Assembly (NCBI GenBank): GCA_036403155.1
Contig: DASWRM010000048.1
Span: forward strand, 1-45,697
Reading direction: 5' to 3'
DNA length: 45,697 nucleotides
Source of the DNA: Gaiellales bacterium
GTDB lineage: Bacteria > Actinomycetota > Thermoleophilia > Gaiellales > JAICJC01
Shown: positions 7,633 through 16,694 of the stretch, one piece after another
Position numbering within the stretch: the stretch's first letter is position 1
How the letters are laid out: each line of letters begins with the position of its first letter
Position numbers and translations under genes: made by a program
The notes under the pieces: model-generated
What the model was told of the DNA's origin: nothing
Database searches by the model: none
Seen by the model: only the letters and a program-made list of their open reading frames with translations

Positions 7633-10600
7633 GCGGGGAGGGCGGGTCCGGCGCAGAGCAGGTCGAGGGCCGGGCAGTCCACACACCAGGGGCCGGGGCT
7701 GGCCTGGAACCGGCCGTCGAGGATCGGGCCGAGCGACGAGCGGATGCCGTCCTCGAGGGCCGCCACGTCGTCCGCCGTGAAGCTGCGCACGGCCACGGCA
7801 TCCGGGCCGTCGAGGAATGCGTAGGCAACCTCGACGCTGGGTGCGCCGCCGAGCAGCGCGGCCAGCGCATAGATCGCGACCTGGTGGCCGTAGCTGCGCT
7901 CGACCAGCTCGTCGGGCGACAGGTCGCGCAGCCGGTTCGTCTTGTAGTCGACCACGAGGGCGGTGCCATCGGCCGACTGGTGGTAGAGGTCGAAGCGGCC
8001 GCGGATCAGGACGCCGTCGATCTCGAACGCGAACGGCAGCTCCACCTGCACGCCGTCGAGCGCGCGCACGCGGGCGGCGAGCGCAGACGCCGCCCAGCTC
8101 TGCAGCATCCGCTCGATCAGCTGCTCGTTCTCGGCCGTTGCATCGGGATAGCGCTCGCGCCAGCGGTCGTCCTGCCGCTCGAGCAGCAGGTGGACGGCAT
8201 CGCCGATCTCGACGCCGGCCATGCCAGGCTGGTCGCCGCGCTCGGGCACACGCTCGGGCAGGCGCAGGATGCGCTGCGCGTAGAACCGGTAGCCGCAGCG
8301 GTCGTACAGCGCCAAACCGCTGTACGAGATCCGGCGGAGCGGCACGGATGGCGGGGGCGGTGCGGAGACCAGCTCCGGCAGCTCCGGCAGCGGAGACTCG
8401 AGCGCCGAGAAGAGGTGCAGCTGGTCGGGCGCATCGTCCGGCTCGGGCTCCGCCTCCGGCACGCCGATCACGCGCACGTCGACCTGCGTGCGGCCGACCT
8501 CCACGACGCCGTCGCTGTGCAATCCCACCTCGAGCACGCGGCAGAGGGTCGCGATCGGCGTGTCGTCGTCCGGCTTGCCGAGGCCGCCGCTGACGATCAG
8601 ATGCTGCTGCGCGCGCGTCATGGCGACGTACTGCCGCCGGCGGCCCTCCTCCAGCTCGGCGCGCCGCTCGTCGTCGGCCAGCTCCTTGTGGCCCAGGCGC
8701 TGACGGGTGATGCCGGTGTCCGGGCAGGCCCGCAGGGCGACACGGCCCTGCCGGTCGAGCAGCACGTCGGGCGCGCCCCGGCCGCCCGGCCGGCGCCCGG
8801 CGTCGGCGACCACGACCACGGGGAACTCGAGGCCCTTGGCCGAGTGCACGGTCATCAGCACCACCGCGTCGCCGCCCTCGTCCGCGATCGCGGCCTCGCC
8901 CTCGCGGGCGGCAAGGTCGGCCTGCTCCTCGCAGAAGCGCACGAATCCCTCGAGATCGGGGCCGCGCAGCTGCTCGTACTCCCGCGCCAGGCGGATCAGC
9001 TTGCGGACGTTGGCCAGGCGCCGGTCGCCGTCGGGGCGGGCGAGCAGCGCCAGGTCGAAGTCGTGCTCCGCGACGATCGCCTCGCACAGCCGCTCGAGGC
9101 TGTAGCCGGCGAGGCGGTCGACCAGGCGGTCGTAGCGGAGCTTGAAGGCCTGTCCGAGGCGGTTGTCCTGCTCGCTCAGCGCCTGCGGCCAGCGGGCGGG
9201 CTCGAAGGCGCCGATGGCGGCGGCGCGCCGGGTGGCGAGCCGGATCAGCGCCAGCCCGTCGTTGGAGAGGCCGACCAGCGGCGACGCCAGCACCCCGAGC
9301 AGCGCGCGGTCGTCCGTGCGGTTGATCAGCAGCCGCAGGTACGCGAGCACATCGCTGACCTCCTGCTGGCCGTAATACCCGCGCCCCGTCGCGCGGACGG
9401 TGGGCAGGCCGCGCTCGCGCAGCGCATCCTCATAGGTGCCCGCGTCCGTGCCGGCCTCGAACAGCAGGACGACCTCGCCGGGCGAACAGGCGCCCTCGCT
9501 CACGAGCGCGGCGACGCGGTCGGCGATTGCCGCCGCCTCCGCCCGCCGCCACGCGACGTCGTCCTCGCGGAGCGCTCGGACGTCGGTGAGGAGCATCTCC
9601 ACGACCGCGGAGGGTGCGTCGCCCTCGAAGGTGCCGGCGGCCACCAGGTCGCGATACCGGCCGTTGAACTCGCGGCCGTACGCCTCGTTGACCAGGTCGA
9701 GCACGTGCGGGCGCGAGCGGTAGTTCTCGTCCAGTGCGATCGCCTCGCCGCCGGCGCGCTCCCGCTGCTCCCGATAGACGCTGACGTCGGCACGCCGGAA
9801 GCGGTAGATGCTCTGAAACTCGTCGCCGACCAGGAACAGATCACCGCCGCACACGAGCTCGACCAGCTCGACCTGCAGGCGGTTCGTGTCCTGGAACTCG
9901 TCGACCATCACCTCGGCGAACCGGTCGCGGTATCCGGCGGCCACGTCCACTCGGCTTCGCAGCAGGTCGCGCGCGACCAGCTCGAGATCGTTGAAGTCGA
10001 GCCGCCCGCGCTGCTCCTTCACGGCCGCGTAGTGGACGTGGAAGACGCCGAGCAGCTGCTCGATCAGGGCAAGGTCGGCGACCGCCCAGCGCTCCTCCTC
10101 GTAGTCGGCGTCCCCCTGCGACGGCTCCCGGTGCGGGCGCAGCTCGAGAGGCAGACCGAGTCCGCGCAGGCGGTCGTGCAGCTCCGTCACCATGCGGCGC
10201 AGCCGGTCGCGCCCATACCGCGCCAGCAGATCGAGGCGGTCGGCGGCATCCGCGCCGCCGAACTCCTCCACGGCCGACGCGAACGCCTCCGACTGGAGGA
10301 TCCGCATCTCGGTGTCCGAGGCGACGGCGAAGGAGGGGTCGATCCCGGCCTCCAGCGCATGCGCCCGAAGGACGCGCGCACAGAGGCCGTGGATGGTCGA
10401 GATCCACGCCGTCTCGACCGCGGCCGCCGCGTCCACCATGTCAAGCTCGCGCAGCCGCGTGCGGATCCGGCGCTTCAGCTCGTCCGCAGCCCGGTCGGTG
10501 AAGGTGATGACGAGCAGGTGGTCGAGCGGGGTGCCCTCCTCCAGGCGCCGGATCACGCGCTCGATCAGCACCGACGTCTTGCCGGTGCCCGCCCCCGCGG

Positions 10601-10670
10601 ACACGAACACGCGCCCGCGGCGCTCGATCGCGGCCGCCTGCCCCTCGTTCCAGGTGCGCGTGGCGCTCAC
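7629..10670 (-). CDS. AddA-like UvrD-family helicase with RecB-type nuclease domain
   Basis: 1013 aa. N-terminal UvrD/Rep-type helicase: Walker A SAGAGTGKTS at about residues 24-33, motif II as VMVDEFQDTN, and later SF1 motifs (VVLLFEAGTD, VVLMTVHSAKGLEFPVVVVAD). The last ~150 residues are a RecB-type nuclease with GRFDLYH, VVDYKTNR and QVAIYA, covering the metal-binding Asp and the D-x-K core. One Cys (LYDRCGYRFY) before the nuclease and three at the end (CVDCPALDLLC) match the four-cysteine pattern of iron-sulfur-stapled nucleases. The GTG at 10670 overlaps the stop of the AddB-like gene as GTGA; the frame stays open upstream only as a shadow of that gene. Predicted role: double-strand-break end resection with its neighbour. 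Confidence 0.88.
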   Translation of the reverse strand: MSATRTWNEGQAAAIERRGRVFVSAGAGTGKTSVLIERVIRRLEEGTPLDHLLVITFTDRAADELKRRIRTRLRELDMVDAAAAVETAWISTIHGLCARVLRAHALEAGIDPSFAVASDTEMRILQSEAFASAVEEFGGADAADRLDLLARYGRDRLRRMVTELHDRLRGLGLPLELRPHREPSQGDADYEEERWAVADLALIEQLLGVFHVHYAAVKEQRGRLDFNDLELVARDLLRSRVDVAAGYRDRFAEVMVDEFQDTNRLQVELVELVCGGDLFLVGDEFQSIYRFRRADVSVYREQRERAGGEAIALDENYRSRPHVLDLVNEAYGREFNGRYRDLVAAGTFEGDAPSAVVEMLLTDVRALREDDVAWRRAEAAAIADRVAALVSEGACSPGEVVLLFEAGTDAGTYEDALRERGLPTVRATGRGYYGQQEVSDVLAYLRLLINRTDDRALLGVLASPLVGLSNDGLALIRLATRRAAAIGAFEPARWPQALSEQDNRLGQAFKLRYDRLVDRLAGYSLERLCEAIVAEHDFDLALLARPDGDRRLANVRKLIRLAREYEQLRGPDLEGFVRFCEEQADLAAREGEAAIADEGGDAVVLMTVHSAKGLEFPVVVVADAGRRPGGRGAPDVLLDRQGRVALRACPDTGITRQRLGHKELADDERRAELEEGRRRQYVAMTRAQQHLIVSGGLGKPDDDTPIATLCRVLEVGLHSDGVVEVGRTQVDVRVIGVPEAEPEPDDAPDQLHLFSALESPLPELPELVSAPPPPSVPLRRISYSGLALYDRCGYRFYAQRILRLPERVPERGDQPGMAGVEIGDAVHLLLERQDDRWRERYPDATAENEQLIERMLQSWAASALAARVRALDGVQVELPFAFEIDGVLIRGRFDLYHQSADGTALVVDYKTNRLRDLSPDELVERSYGHQVAIYALAALLGGAPSVEVAYAFLDGPDAVAVRSFTADDVAALEDGIRSSLGPILDGRFQASPGPWCVDCPALDLLCAGPALPA

Positions 10671-13597
10671 CGCGCCACCCGGCAGATGCCGCCCACCTGG
10701 CGGAGGCACCAGTCCGGGCAGCTGCCGCCGATCGGGTCGCGGCGGATGTCGCCACGCCGGATGCGGGCGACGATCTCGTTGGCATAGCCGACGGCGCGGT
10801 CGACCTGCGCCCAGAACTCCGCCGGTTCCAGCCGGTCGTTCTTCATCACGCCGTCGAGCTCGCCGTCCACCGCCATGCCGCGCACGCGGCGCTCCCCTCC
10901 CAGCGCCCGGTAGAGGCCGGCGACCGGCTCGATGCCGAGCAGGTCGCGCGCCACCAGGATGTAGAGCGGCAGCTGCAGCTTCCGTTCGGCGTCGATCTGC
11001 CGGGCCGACCGCGCGCCCTTCCCGAGCTTGTAGTCCCACACCGCCCCGCGCGCCGACATGCCGGGATCGCGGTCGACGCGGTCGATCGTGCCCGAGACCG
11101 CGAACCCGTCGAGCCGCAGCCCCGCCTGCAGGTTCGGGGGCGACGTCTTGGTGCCGAACCGCACCTCGTAGTCTCGGGGCACCAGCGGCGACGCGAACAC
11201 CGCCTCGCTGCGGAGGAAGCCCTCCAGGTCGAGCTCGAGCCGCCGGATCGCCGCCTTGCCCGCCACCCCCGCGGGGACGCGGACGCTTCCCAGCGCGTCG
11301 CGGAGGCACTCCCGCATCAGCGGCACCGCCCGCGGCAGCTCCGCCTCCGTCAGGCGCTCCACGCCGAGCTCGCTGGGCATGCGCTGGTGAAAGCGGTGCA
11401 GGGTGGTGTGCGCGACCGACCCGGTCTCCTTGGGGCCGAACTCGTAGTCGATCTCACCCGGCTGGAGGAACCGCTCGACGAACCAGGCAGACGAGCATTC
11501 CGCGAACTTCTCGAGCTCGGTGACGTTGAAGCGCTCCTGCCGCGCGAGCGCCTCGAGCACGGCCGGGTTTCGCAGCGGCGACGGGCGCCGGTAGGCCGTC
11601 CGCGCGCGCTCCAGCTTGCGCGTCCAACCCTCCCGGTCGGCGACCGCGGCCGCCCAGTCGGCTCGGCCGCGCAGCTCGCGGGCGAGCGCGCGCTGGCGCT
11701 CGCGGACGGTGGGCGCGTCCGTCAGCTCGTACGTGAGGTCGCCGATCGCCCTGCGGTGCCGCTCGACGCCGTCCTCGCCGACAGCTTGCACGACGTCCTC
11801 GAGGAACGGCGAGGGCTCGAGCAGCCTCCCGTCCTCGTCGGCCGCCTGGCGGCACAGGTACAGCCGCGTCCACGGGCGGGTGACGGCCGTGTAGAAGAGG
11901 TGCCTGTCGCGCTCGAGCGCGTCCAGACGGCCGAGGCCGAGAGCCGCCGCCTCGTCCGCGTCGAGGAACGGGTTCTCGCGGGGGCCGCCGGGCAGCCCGC
12001 CCTCCTCCAGTCCCAGCACGAACACCGCGCGAAAGCGCCGTGTGCGCGCGCGGCGGAGGTCGAGCACCTGCACCCTCCCCTGGCCGCCGCCGGGCATGCG
12101 CAGCGTCGTGCGCTCCAGCTCGGCGGCCAGCCCGGCGCGATCGGGCCTCGGCACGTCGCGCGCCGCAAGCTCGGCCAGCTGCTCGAGTGTCCGCAGGACC
12201 GCGCGCAGCGCGGCGGCGTGGCCCTCGCCCGCCGCGCTCTGCCGCACGGCCGTGAGGCCGCCCGCGGCGGCGCTCATGCGACGCAGCTGGTCGGCCACCT
12301 GGGCAGCCGGATCGCCCGGCTCGGCCAGACGCTCCGGCGCGACGAGCAGGCGCGAGTAGTCGAGCTCCTCGAGCATCCCGCGGACGTCCTCGTTGCGGAG
12401 CGCGCCGCGGCCGCGCAGCCGCCCCTCCGCGTAGTCCACCGTCGCGCGCGGAACGCCCGCAAACGGCGAGCGCAAGAAGCGGAACAGCTCGCCACGGTCG
12501 GCGCCGAACCAGGCGAACCGGAGCAGCCCGAGCAGCGCCTGTCCGAGCGCCGTCTCGGCGAAGGCGATCGGTGCGTCCACCTCGACCGGCACGCCCATGG
12601 CCGCGAACGCGCCCTCGAGGGCCAGCCGCCAGCGCGCCGTGTCGCGCGCGATCACTCCCACCTCCTCCGCCGCCATGCCGCCCCGAATCAGTCCCAGCGC
12701 ATGGTGGGCGACCTGATCCGCCACACCGCGGACGCCGCACGCCTCGAGCAGCGCGACCGACCCGTCACCGGGTGGCGGGGGCGCGGCATGCGGCTCGAAC
12801 AGCGACCGTTCGAGGTGCAGGAGCAGCGGCGAGTCGGCGTGCTGCCCGGGCCGCAGCTCGACCACCTCGTGCGGGACGGCCGTCAGGGCGTCGACCGCCG
12901 GACGCACGGCCGCGAGCGCCGGGCGCCCCGGCTGGTAGGGCAGCGAGACGATCACGGGGGCACGCGCCGCGAGCGCCCGCAGAGCGGCGATCTGGACGCC
13001 GGACATGTCCTCGAAGCCGTAGGCGAACACGGGCGATCCATCCCAGGCGTCGAGCCGGGATTCGAGCAGCCCGGCGGCGTGGCCGTGGCCGCCCGCCCGG
13101 TCGCGGATGCCGAGCTGGGCGAGCCGGTCGCGATACCGGCCATGGAGGCGCACGAGCTCCGCTCGGCGGCCCTCGGAGCCGAAGGCGCCGAGCCGTCGCT
13201 CCAGCTCCTCCGGCGGCGCAGCGGATGCCATGTCGTCGAAGATGCGTGCGAGCCCGTCGACGAAGCCGGGGAACCGAGCCGGGCCTGCGAGCACCTCGAG
13301 CGGCGCCTCGCGCACGACGCCGTCCAGCACCACGCGCCGGGCCAGGGCCGAGAGCGAGCCGGACGGCTCGCCCGCGCGCTCGAGCACCCGCTCGAACAGA
13401 TCCTCGAAGGTGCCGATCGATCCGCCCAGCAGCACCGGCCGGCGCGCAAGCAGGTCGCGCTCCGCGAGCTCGACGTCCGGGCGGGTCGGCACGACCAGCG
13501 TGGGCGAGGCACCCGAGTCGACGTGCTCGGCGAAGCGGTCGAGCAGCATGGCGACCTTGCCGCAGTTGGCGGGACCGAGCAGGAGCGTCAGCGGCAT
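10667..13597 (-). CDS. AddB-like helicase/nuclease subunit
   Basis: 976 aa. The N-terminus LLLGPANCGKVAM lies where AddB has its Walker A, but the usual Ser/Thr after GK is Val. The middle is an inactive-looking helicase scaffold (VFVLGLEEGGLPGG, FYTAVTRPWTRLYLC). The C-terminus is a PD-(D/E)XK nuclease: GTIDRVDRD, AVWDYKLGKG and LQLPLYILVAR. Four cysteines, one in FAECSSAWFVERF and three in CPDWCLRQVGGIC, fit the AddB-type 4Fe-4S staple. First gene of the addB-addA-nth run; a TAGAAT box lies 6 bases before the ATG. AddAB complexes process double-strand breaks for RecA. An AdnAB-like assignment is possible; alignment would decide. Confidence 0.82.
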   Translation of the reverse strand: MPLTLLLGPANCGKVAMLLDRFAEHVDSGASPTLVVPTRPDVELAERDLLARRPVLLGGSIGTFEDLFERVLERAGEPSGSLSALARRVVLDGVVREAPLEVLAGPARFPGFVDGLARIFDDMASAAPPEELERRLGAFGSEGRRAELVRLHGRYRDRLAQLGIRDRAGGHGHAAGLLESRLDAWDGSPVFAYGFEDMSGVQIAALRALAARAPVIVSLPYQPGRPALAAVRPAVDALTAVPHEVVELRPGQHADSPLLLHLERSLFEPHAAPPPPGDGSVALLEACGVRGVADQVAHHALGLIRGGMAAEEVGVIARDTARWRLALEGAFAAMGVPVEVDAPIAFAETALGQALLGLLRFAWFGADRGELFRFLRSPFAGVPRATVDYAEGRLRGRGALRNEDVRGMLEELDYSRLLVAPERLAEPGDPAAQVADQLRRMSAAAGGLTAVRQSAAGEGHAAALRAVLRTLEQLAELAARDVPRPDRAGLAAELERTTLRMPGGGQGRVQVLDLRRARTRRFRAVFVLGLEEGGLPGGPRENPFLDADEAAALGLGRLDALERDRHLFYTAVTRPWTRLYLCRQAADEDGRLLEPSPFLEDVVQAVGEDGVERHRRAIGDLTYELTDAPTVRERQRALARELRGRADWAAAVADREGWTRKLERARTAYRRPSPLRNPAVLEALARQERFNVTELEKFAECSSAWFVERFLQPGEIDYEFGPKETGSVAHTTLHRFHQRMPSELGVERLTEAELPRAVPLMRECLRDALGSVRVPAGVAGKAAIRRLELDLEGFLRSEAVFASPLVPRDYEVRFGTKTSPPNLQAGLRLDGFAVSGTIDRVDRDPGMSARGAVWDYKLGKGARSARQIDAERKLQLPLYILVARDLLGIEPVAGLYRALGGERRVRGMAVDGELDGVMKNDRLEPAEFWAQVDRAVGYANEIVARIRRGDIRRDPIGGSCPDWCLRQVGGICRVAR

Positions 13598-13603
13598 CAC
13601 CGG

Positions 13604-13609
13604 ATTCTA
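13604..13609 (-). promoter_or_regulatory. -10 box TAGAAT for the repair operon
   Basis: Minus-strand TAGAAT (13609-13604) ends 6 bases before the ATG at 13597, with no ribosome site between. It would drive the addB-addA-nth-6648 run as a leaderless message. Confidence 0.5.
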
Positions 13610-13646
13610 CGTCGCCCCACCGGGGCCTCCGGACACCGCCGCTGGG

Positions 13647-13652
13647 TAGAGT
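13647..13652 (+). promoter_or_regulatory. -10 box TAGAGT for the phosphatase-family gene
   Basis: TAGAGT ends 10 bases before the ATG at 13663, leaving at most a very short leader. It lies 38 bases from the divergent TAGAAT box, so the two promoters share one short intergenic region. Confidence 0.45.
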
Positions 13653-13662
13653 GCGGGGCCGT

Positions 13663-15276
13663 ATGCCGACCGATCTGACAGGCCGCGCGGTCGTGCTCGG
13701 GCTCGACGGCGCAACGTGGGATCTGCTCGTTCCCCTGGCCGAGCGCGGCGTCATGCCCAACCTCCAGCGCGCGCTCCAGCAGGGGCGCCACGGCCGCCTC
13801 CAGTCGTGTCTGCCGCCGTACAGCTCGCCGGCCTGGATGTCCATCTCCACCGGCAAGAACCCGGGAAGCCATGGCATCTTCGACTTCTGGGAGGCCGGCC
13901 TGCCGGGCGAGCGCCGCCTCGTCTCGTCCCGCTCGGCCAAGGGCAGGAAGCTCTGGGAGCTTGTGGACGATGCCGGCAAGGTGTCGCACGTCCTGGCGGT
14001 GCCGGTGTCCTACCCGCCGACGCAGCTCGAGCACGGGACGTTCACCTGCGGGATGTTCACGCCCGGGGAGGGCGTCGACTACACCTGGCCGCCGGCGTTG
14101 AAGGCGGAGCTCAAGGCGCTGCCGGGCGGCTACCGGGCCGACCCGTACGCGGACGGGCTGCAGGGCCCGGCGTTCATCGAGCAGACGCACGAGGTGATCC
14201 GCCAGCAGGAGGTGGCGACGACCCACCTGCTGGAGCGGGGTGACTGGGATCTCCTGTTCACCGTCATCCAGGCGCCGGATCCCATCCAGCACAAGTTCTG
14301 GAACGTCCTCGATCCGACCGACCCGCGCTACGACGCCGAGAAGGCCGCGAAGCACCTGCCCGCGCTGGAGGAGTCGTACCGGCGCTGCGACGAGGTGATC
14401 GGCGACCGCATGGCGATGGCCGAGCGCGGGGCGTTCGTCATGATCGTCAGCGACCATGGCTTCGGGCGCTACGAGAAGAACTTCTACCTGAACAAGGTGC
14501 TCGAGGAGCGCGGGCTGCTCTTCCGCGAGCGGAGCGCGAAGAAGGTGGCGTCGCGACGCCTGTCGACGCGACGGGTGATCGACGGCGTCCGCAAGCTGGA
14601 CGTCTTCGGCCTCGAGGGTCGGGTGCCCCACCGGTTCCGGGAGAAGCTGGCGCGCGGCATCGACTCGGCGCTGGCCGTGCCGATCGACATGCAGCGGACG
14701 CTCGCCTACGCGGCCGCCCGGTCGGCCGAGAGCGTCTTCATCGCAGACCACGTGCCGGCCTCCGAGCGCGACGAGGTGGCCCGCAGGGTGATCGAGGCGC
14801 TCGAGGCGGCGCGCGATCCCGACACGGGGGAGCCGATCATCGACCGCGCCCTGCGGCGCGAGGACGTCTACGACGGCAGCGAGCTGCATCGCATCCCGGA
14901 CATCCTGATCGACTTCGGTGAGCGCCCGTACGTCGCCTCCGACCGGCTGGCTGCGAGCGCGATCGTCGAGCGGCTGCCCGGCTCGGGCGGCGGCGGGCGG
15001 CACCGGCGCTACGGCATCCTGCTGGCGCTGGGGCCGGGCATCGCGGCAGGGACGGTCGACGGCGCGAACATCGTCGATCTCGCACCCACGGCGCTGCACG
15101 CCATGGGGCTGCCCGTGCCGGACGACATGGACGGCCGCGTGCTGACCGAGCTGTTCTCGGACGGGCGCGAGGTGCAGAGAAGCGCGGGCGCGTCAGGCGA
15201 AACCTCCGAGGTCGTGTACACGCCGGAGGAAGAGGCCGCGATCCAGGCCTCGCTCGAGAACCTCGGCTACATGTAG
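13663..15276 (+). CDS. Alkaline-phosphatase-superfamily phosphodiesterase/phosphotransferase
   Basis: 537 aa. The N-terminal VVLGLDGATWDLL carries the first metal-ligand Asp of the type I phosphodiesterase/nucleotide pyrophosphatase family, followed by the nucleophile region YSSPAWMSISTGKNPGSHGI. Further metal ligands are in VSDHGFGRYEKNFYLNKVL (Asp, His) at about 265-285 and a late His in GGRHRRYGILLALGPGI. There is no signal peptide or membrane segment, so it looks cytoplasmic. Relatives cleave nucleotide diesters or act on lipid or sugar phosphates, and the substrate cannot be read here. Start ATG 13663 has a TAGAGT box 10 bases upstream; the longer open frame upstream is a shadow of the addB-like gene. 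Confidence 0.82.
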   Translation: MPTDLTGRAVVLGLDGATWDLLVPLAERGVMPNLQRALQQGRHGRLQSCLPPYSSPAWMSISTGKNPGSHGIFDFWEAGLPGERRLVSSRSAKGRKLWELVDDAGKVSHVLAVPVSYPPTQLEHGTFTCGMFTPGEGVDYTWPPALKAELKALPGGYRADPYADGLQGPAFIEQTHEVIRQQEVATTHLLERGDWDLLFTVIQAPDPIQHKFWNVLDPTDPRYDAEKAAKHLPALEESYRRCDEVIGDRMAMAERGAFVMIVSDHGFGRYEKNFYLNKVLEERGLLFRERSAKKVASRRLSTRRVIDGVRKLDVFGLEGRVPHRFREKLARGIDSALAVPIDMQRTLAYAAARSAESVFIADHVPASERDEVARRVIEALEAARDPDTGEPIIDRALRREDVYDGSELHRIPDILIDFGERPYVASDRLAASAIVERLPGSGGGGRHRRYGILLALGPGIAAGTVDGANIVDLAPTALHAMGLPVPDDMDGRVLTELFSDGREVQRSAGASGETSEVVYTPEEEAAIQASLENLGYM

Positions 15277-15327
15277 CGGGGGGGAACCGGCGTCAGCCTG
15301 AAGGCAGACGCCCAACTCCCGTAGCAG

Positions 15328-15371
15328 CCCTGCCGGGTCAGCCCCTGCGGGGCAGACCCGCACATCACCCG
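15328..15371. repeat. Hairpin repeat, family 1, copy 1
   Basis: Arms 15335-15345 (GGGTCAGCCCC) and 15349-15359 (GGGGCAGACCC) pair around a TGC loop with one A-A mismatch. It sits between the convergent ends of the phosphatase-family gene and ferredoxin. The same outer stem, the preceding CCCTG...CCGGGTCAG and the following CAGACCCGC...TCACCCG recur at 34119-34170. It may act as a two-way terminator, though no T-run follows on either strand. Confidence 0.6.
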
Positions 15372-15380
15372 TAGACCCGC

Positions 15381-15662
15381 TCACTCCTCCGGCGGCTTCA
15401 CCTCGTCGACCAGCTGGTCGATCGTTCCCGCGTCGGGATAGGCGTAGTTGATCTTGACGAACGGCTCCCACTTGTCGGGAAGCGCGTCCTCGGGGAAGAT
15501 CGCCTCGACCGGGCACTCCGGCTCGCAGGCGCCGCAGTCGATGCATTCCTCGGGGTCGATCACGAGCATCCGGCCCATCTCGTGAATGCAGTCGACGGGG
15601 CAGACATCGATGCACGACTTGTCCTTCACGTCGATGCAGGGCTCGGCGATGATGTACGTCAC
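15381..15662 (-). CDS. fdxA: 7Fe-8S type ferredoxin
   Basis: 93 aa. The pattern CIDVKDKSCIDVCPVDCI followed by CIDCGACEPECPVEAI is that of FdxA ferredoxins, which hold one 3Fe-4S and one 4Fe-4S cluster. The C-terminal extension (KWEPFVKINYAYPD) is also typical. It is a soluble electron carrier; the partner reductase or oxygenase is not adjacent. GTG start at 15662 with an AGGAGG ribosome site. A TAGGAT box about 40 bases upstream, at the end of the receiver-like gene, could be its promoter. Confidence 0.93.
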   Translation of the reverse strand: MTYIIAEPCIDVKDKSCIDVCPVDCIHEMGRMLVIDPEECIDCGACEPECPVEAIFPEDALPDKWEPFVKINYAYPDAGTIDQLVDEVKPPEE

Positions 15663-15705
15663 GGAACGGTGCCTCCTGGGGTTCTTCCCTCTCTGGCGGC
15701 TGATC

Positions 15706-16017
15706 CTAGCGAACGAGCTCCGAGACGAGCTCCGGCAACCGGTCGCTCAGCACCGACCGAGCGACGACCTTCGCGAACCCCGCCCGGCGCGCTGCGCGGA
15801 GGGCGTGCGGGTCGGTGTGCTGGCCGAACCCCAGCACCGGCACACCCGGAAACCGTGCGACGACATCCTCGGGATCGGTGCGGTTCACGTCCGCGATCAC
15901 GAGGTCGGGAGGCGGGCCGCCCGGCTTCGCGATCACCTCATGGCCGCTGGCGGCCAGCATCGCGTCGATCTTGCCGCGGAAGAACAGGTCGACGCCCGCG
16001 AGCTGGACGACGCTCAC
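15706..16017 (-). CDS. Degenerate receiver-domain protein
   Basis: 103 aa, a single response-regulator-like fold: SVVQLAGVDLFFRGKIDAM, then PDLVIADVNRTDPE, then VPVLGFGQHTDPHALRAARRAGFAKVV. The Asp of IADVN lies where the phospho-acceptor is expected, but the acidic pair after the first strand and the conserved Lys near the end are missing, so normal phosphorylation is unlikely. No output domain. Its GTG start overlaps the ccdA stop as GTGA, making it the last gene of the tlpA-ccmH-ccdA run. A regulatory or scaffold role linked to cytochrome maturation is a guess. Confidence 0.6.
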   Translation of the reverse strand: MSVVQLAGVDLFFRGKIDAMLAASGHEVIAKPGGPPPDLVIADVNRTDPEDVVARFPGVPVLGFGQHTDPHALRAARRAGFAKVVARSVLSDRLPELVSELVR

Positions 16018-16694
16018 AGCGACTCCGTCATGTGGTTGACCCAGCCGTTCAAGATGTAGGTGCGGTCGAAGAACACGAGCAGGCCGGCCGCCACCAGCAC
16101 GACGCCGCTGAGACCGCGGACGAGGTCGTAGCGGTCGCGCAGCAGGCGGAACGCCGACATGGTACGGCCGAGTGCGACGGCGGCGATCAGGAACGGCAGT
16201 GCCAGGCCGGCCGCATACGCGGCCAGCAGCCCGGCGGCTTTTGCCGTCGTCCCGACGCTCGCCGACAGCGCCAGCAGCGAGGCGAGCACCGGCGTCACGC
16301 ACGGCGTGAAGCAGAGCGCGAACGCGCCGCCGAGCAGGAGCGGCGATCCCGAGCGCCGGGCCGGCTCGACCGCCGGAGCGAGCGAGCGCTCGAGGAGCGG
16401 CACGGGGATCAGCCCGAGCATGACCAGGCCCATCGCCACGATCACGATGCCCGACAGCTTGGCCAGCTGTTCGCGGTGATCCGCCAGCTCGCCACCGGCG
16501 AGGCCGGCGAGGATCCCCATGGCCACGAACACGACGGAGAAGCCGAGCACGAACGGCACCGCGGCGGCGAGCGACCGGCGCGACCCGCCCGGACGGACGC
16601 CGACGGCCGACAGGTACGCCGGCACCAGCGGCAGGACGCACGGGGTTCCGAAGGATACGAACCCCGCACCGAAGGCGACGGCGGCGTCGGTCAC
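16014..16694 (-). CDS. ccdA: CcdA-type thiol-disulfide transporter
   Basis: 226 aa with six hydrophobic segments. The paired cysteine motifs FGTPCVLPLVPAYLSA (near residue 18) and LCFTPCVTPVLASLLA (near 125) are the hallmark of the CcdA/DsbD membrane family, which carries electrons from cytoplasmic thioredoxin to extracytoplasmic thiol proteins. It is needed for cytochrome c maturation and acts with TlpA/CcmG and CcmH partners, which are the two genes upstream. GTG at 16694 overlaps the ccmH stop as GTGA. The C-terminus ends in a short tail after the last helix (DRTYILNGWVNHM). Confidence 0.92.
   Translation of the reverse strand: MTDAAVAFGAGFVSFGTPCVLPLVPAYLSAVGVRPGGSRRSLAAAVPFVLGFSVVFVAMGILAGLAGGELADHREQLAKLSGIVIVAMGLVMLGLIPVPLLERSLAPAVEPARRSGSPLLLGGAFALCFTPCVTPVLASLLALSASVGTTAKAAGLLAAYAAGLALPFLIAAVALGRTMSAFRLLRDRYDLVRGLSGVVLVAAGLLVFFDRTYILNGWVNHMTESL

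Noticed and set aside
7491-10787. Open plus-strand frame of 1098 codons
   Set aside because: It is the reverse shadow of the AddA-like gene; the residues are a biased Arg/Ala/Gln/His mixture with no domain, while the minus strand shows clear helicase and nuclease motifs.
11387-13678. Open plus-strand frame of 763 codons
   Set aside because: Shadow of the AddB-like gene, whose nuclease and cysteine motifs are on the other strand.
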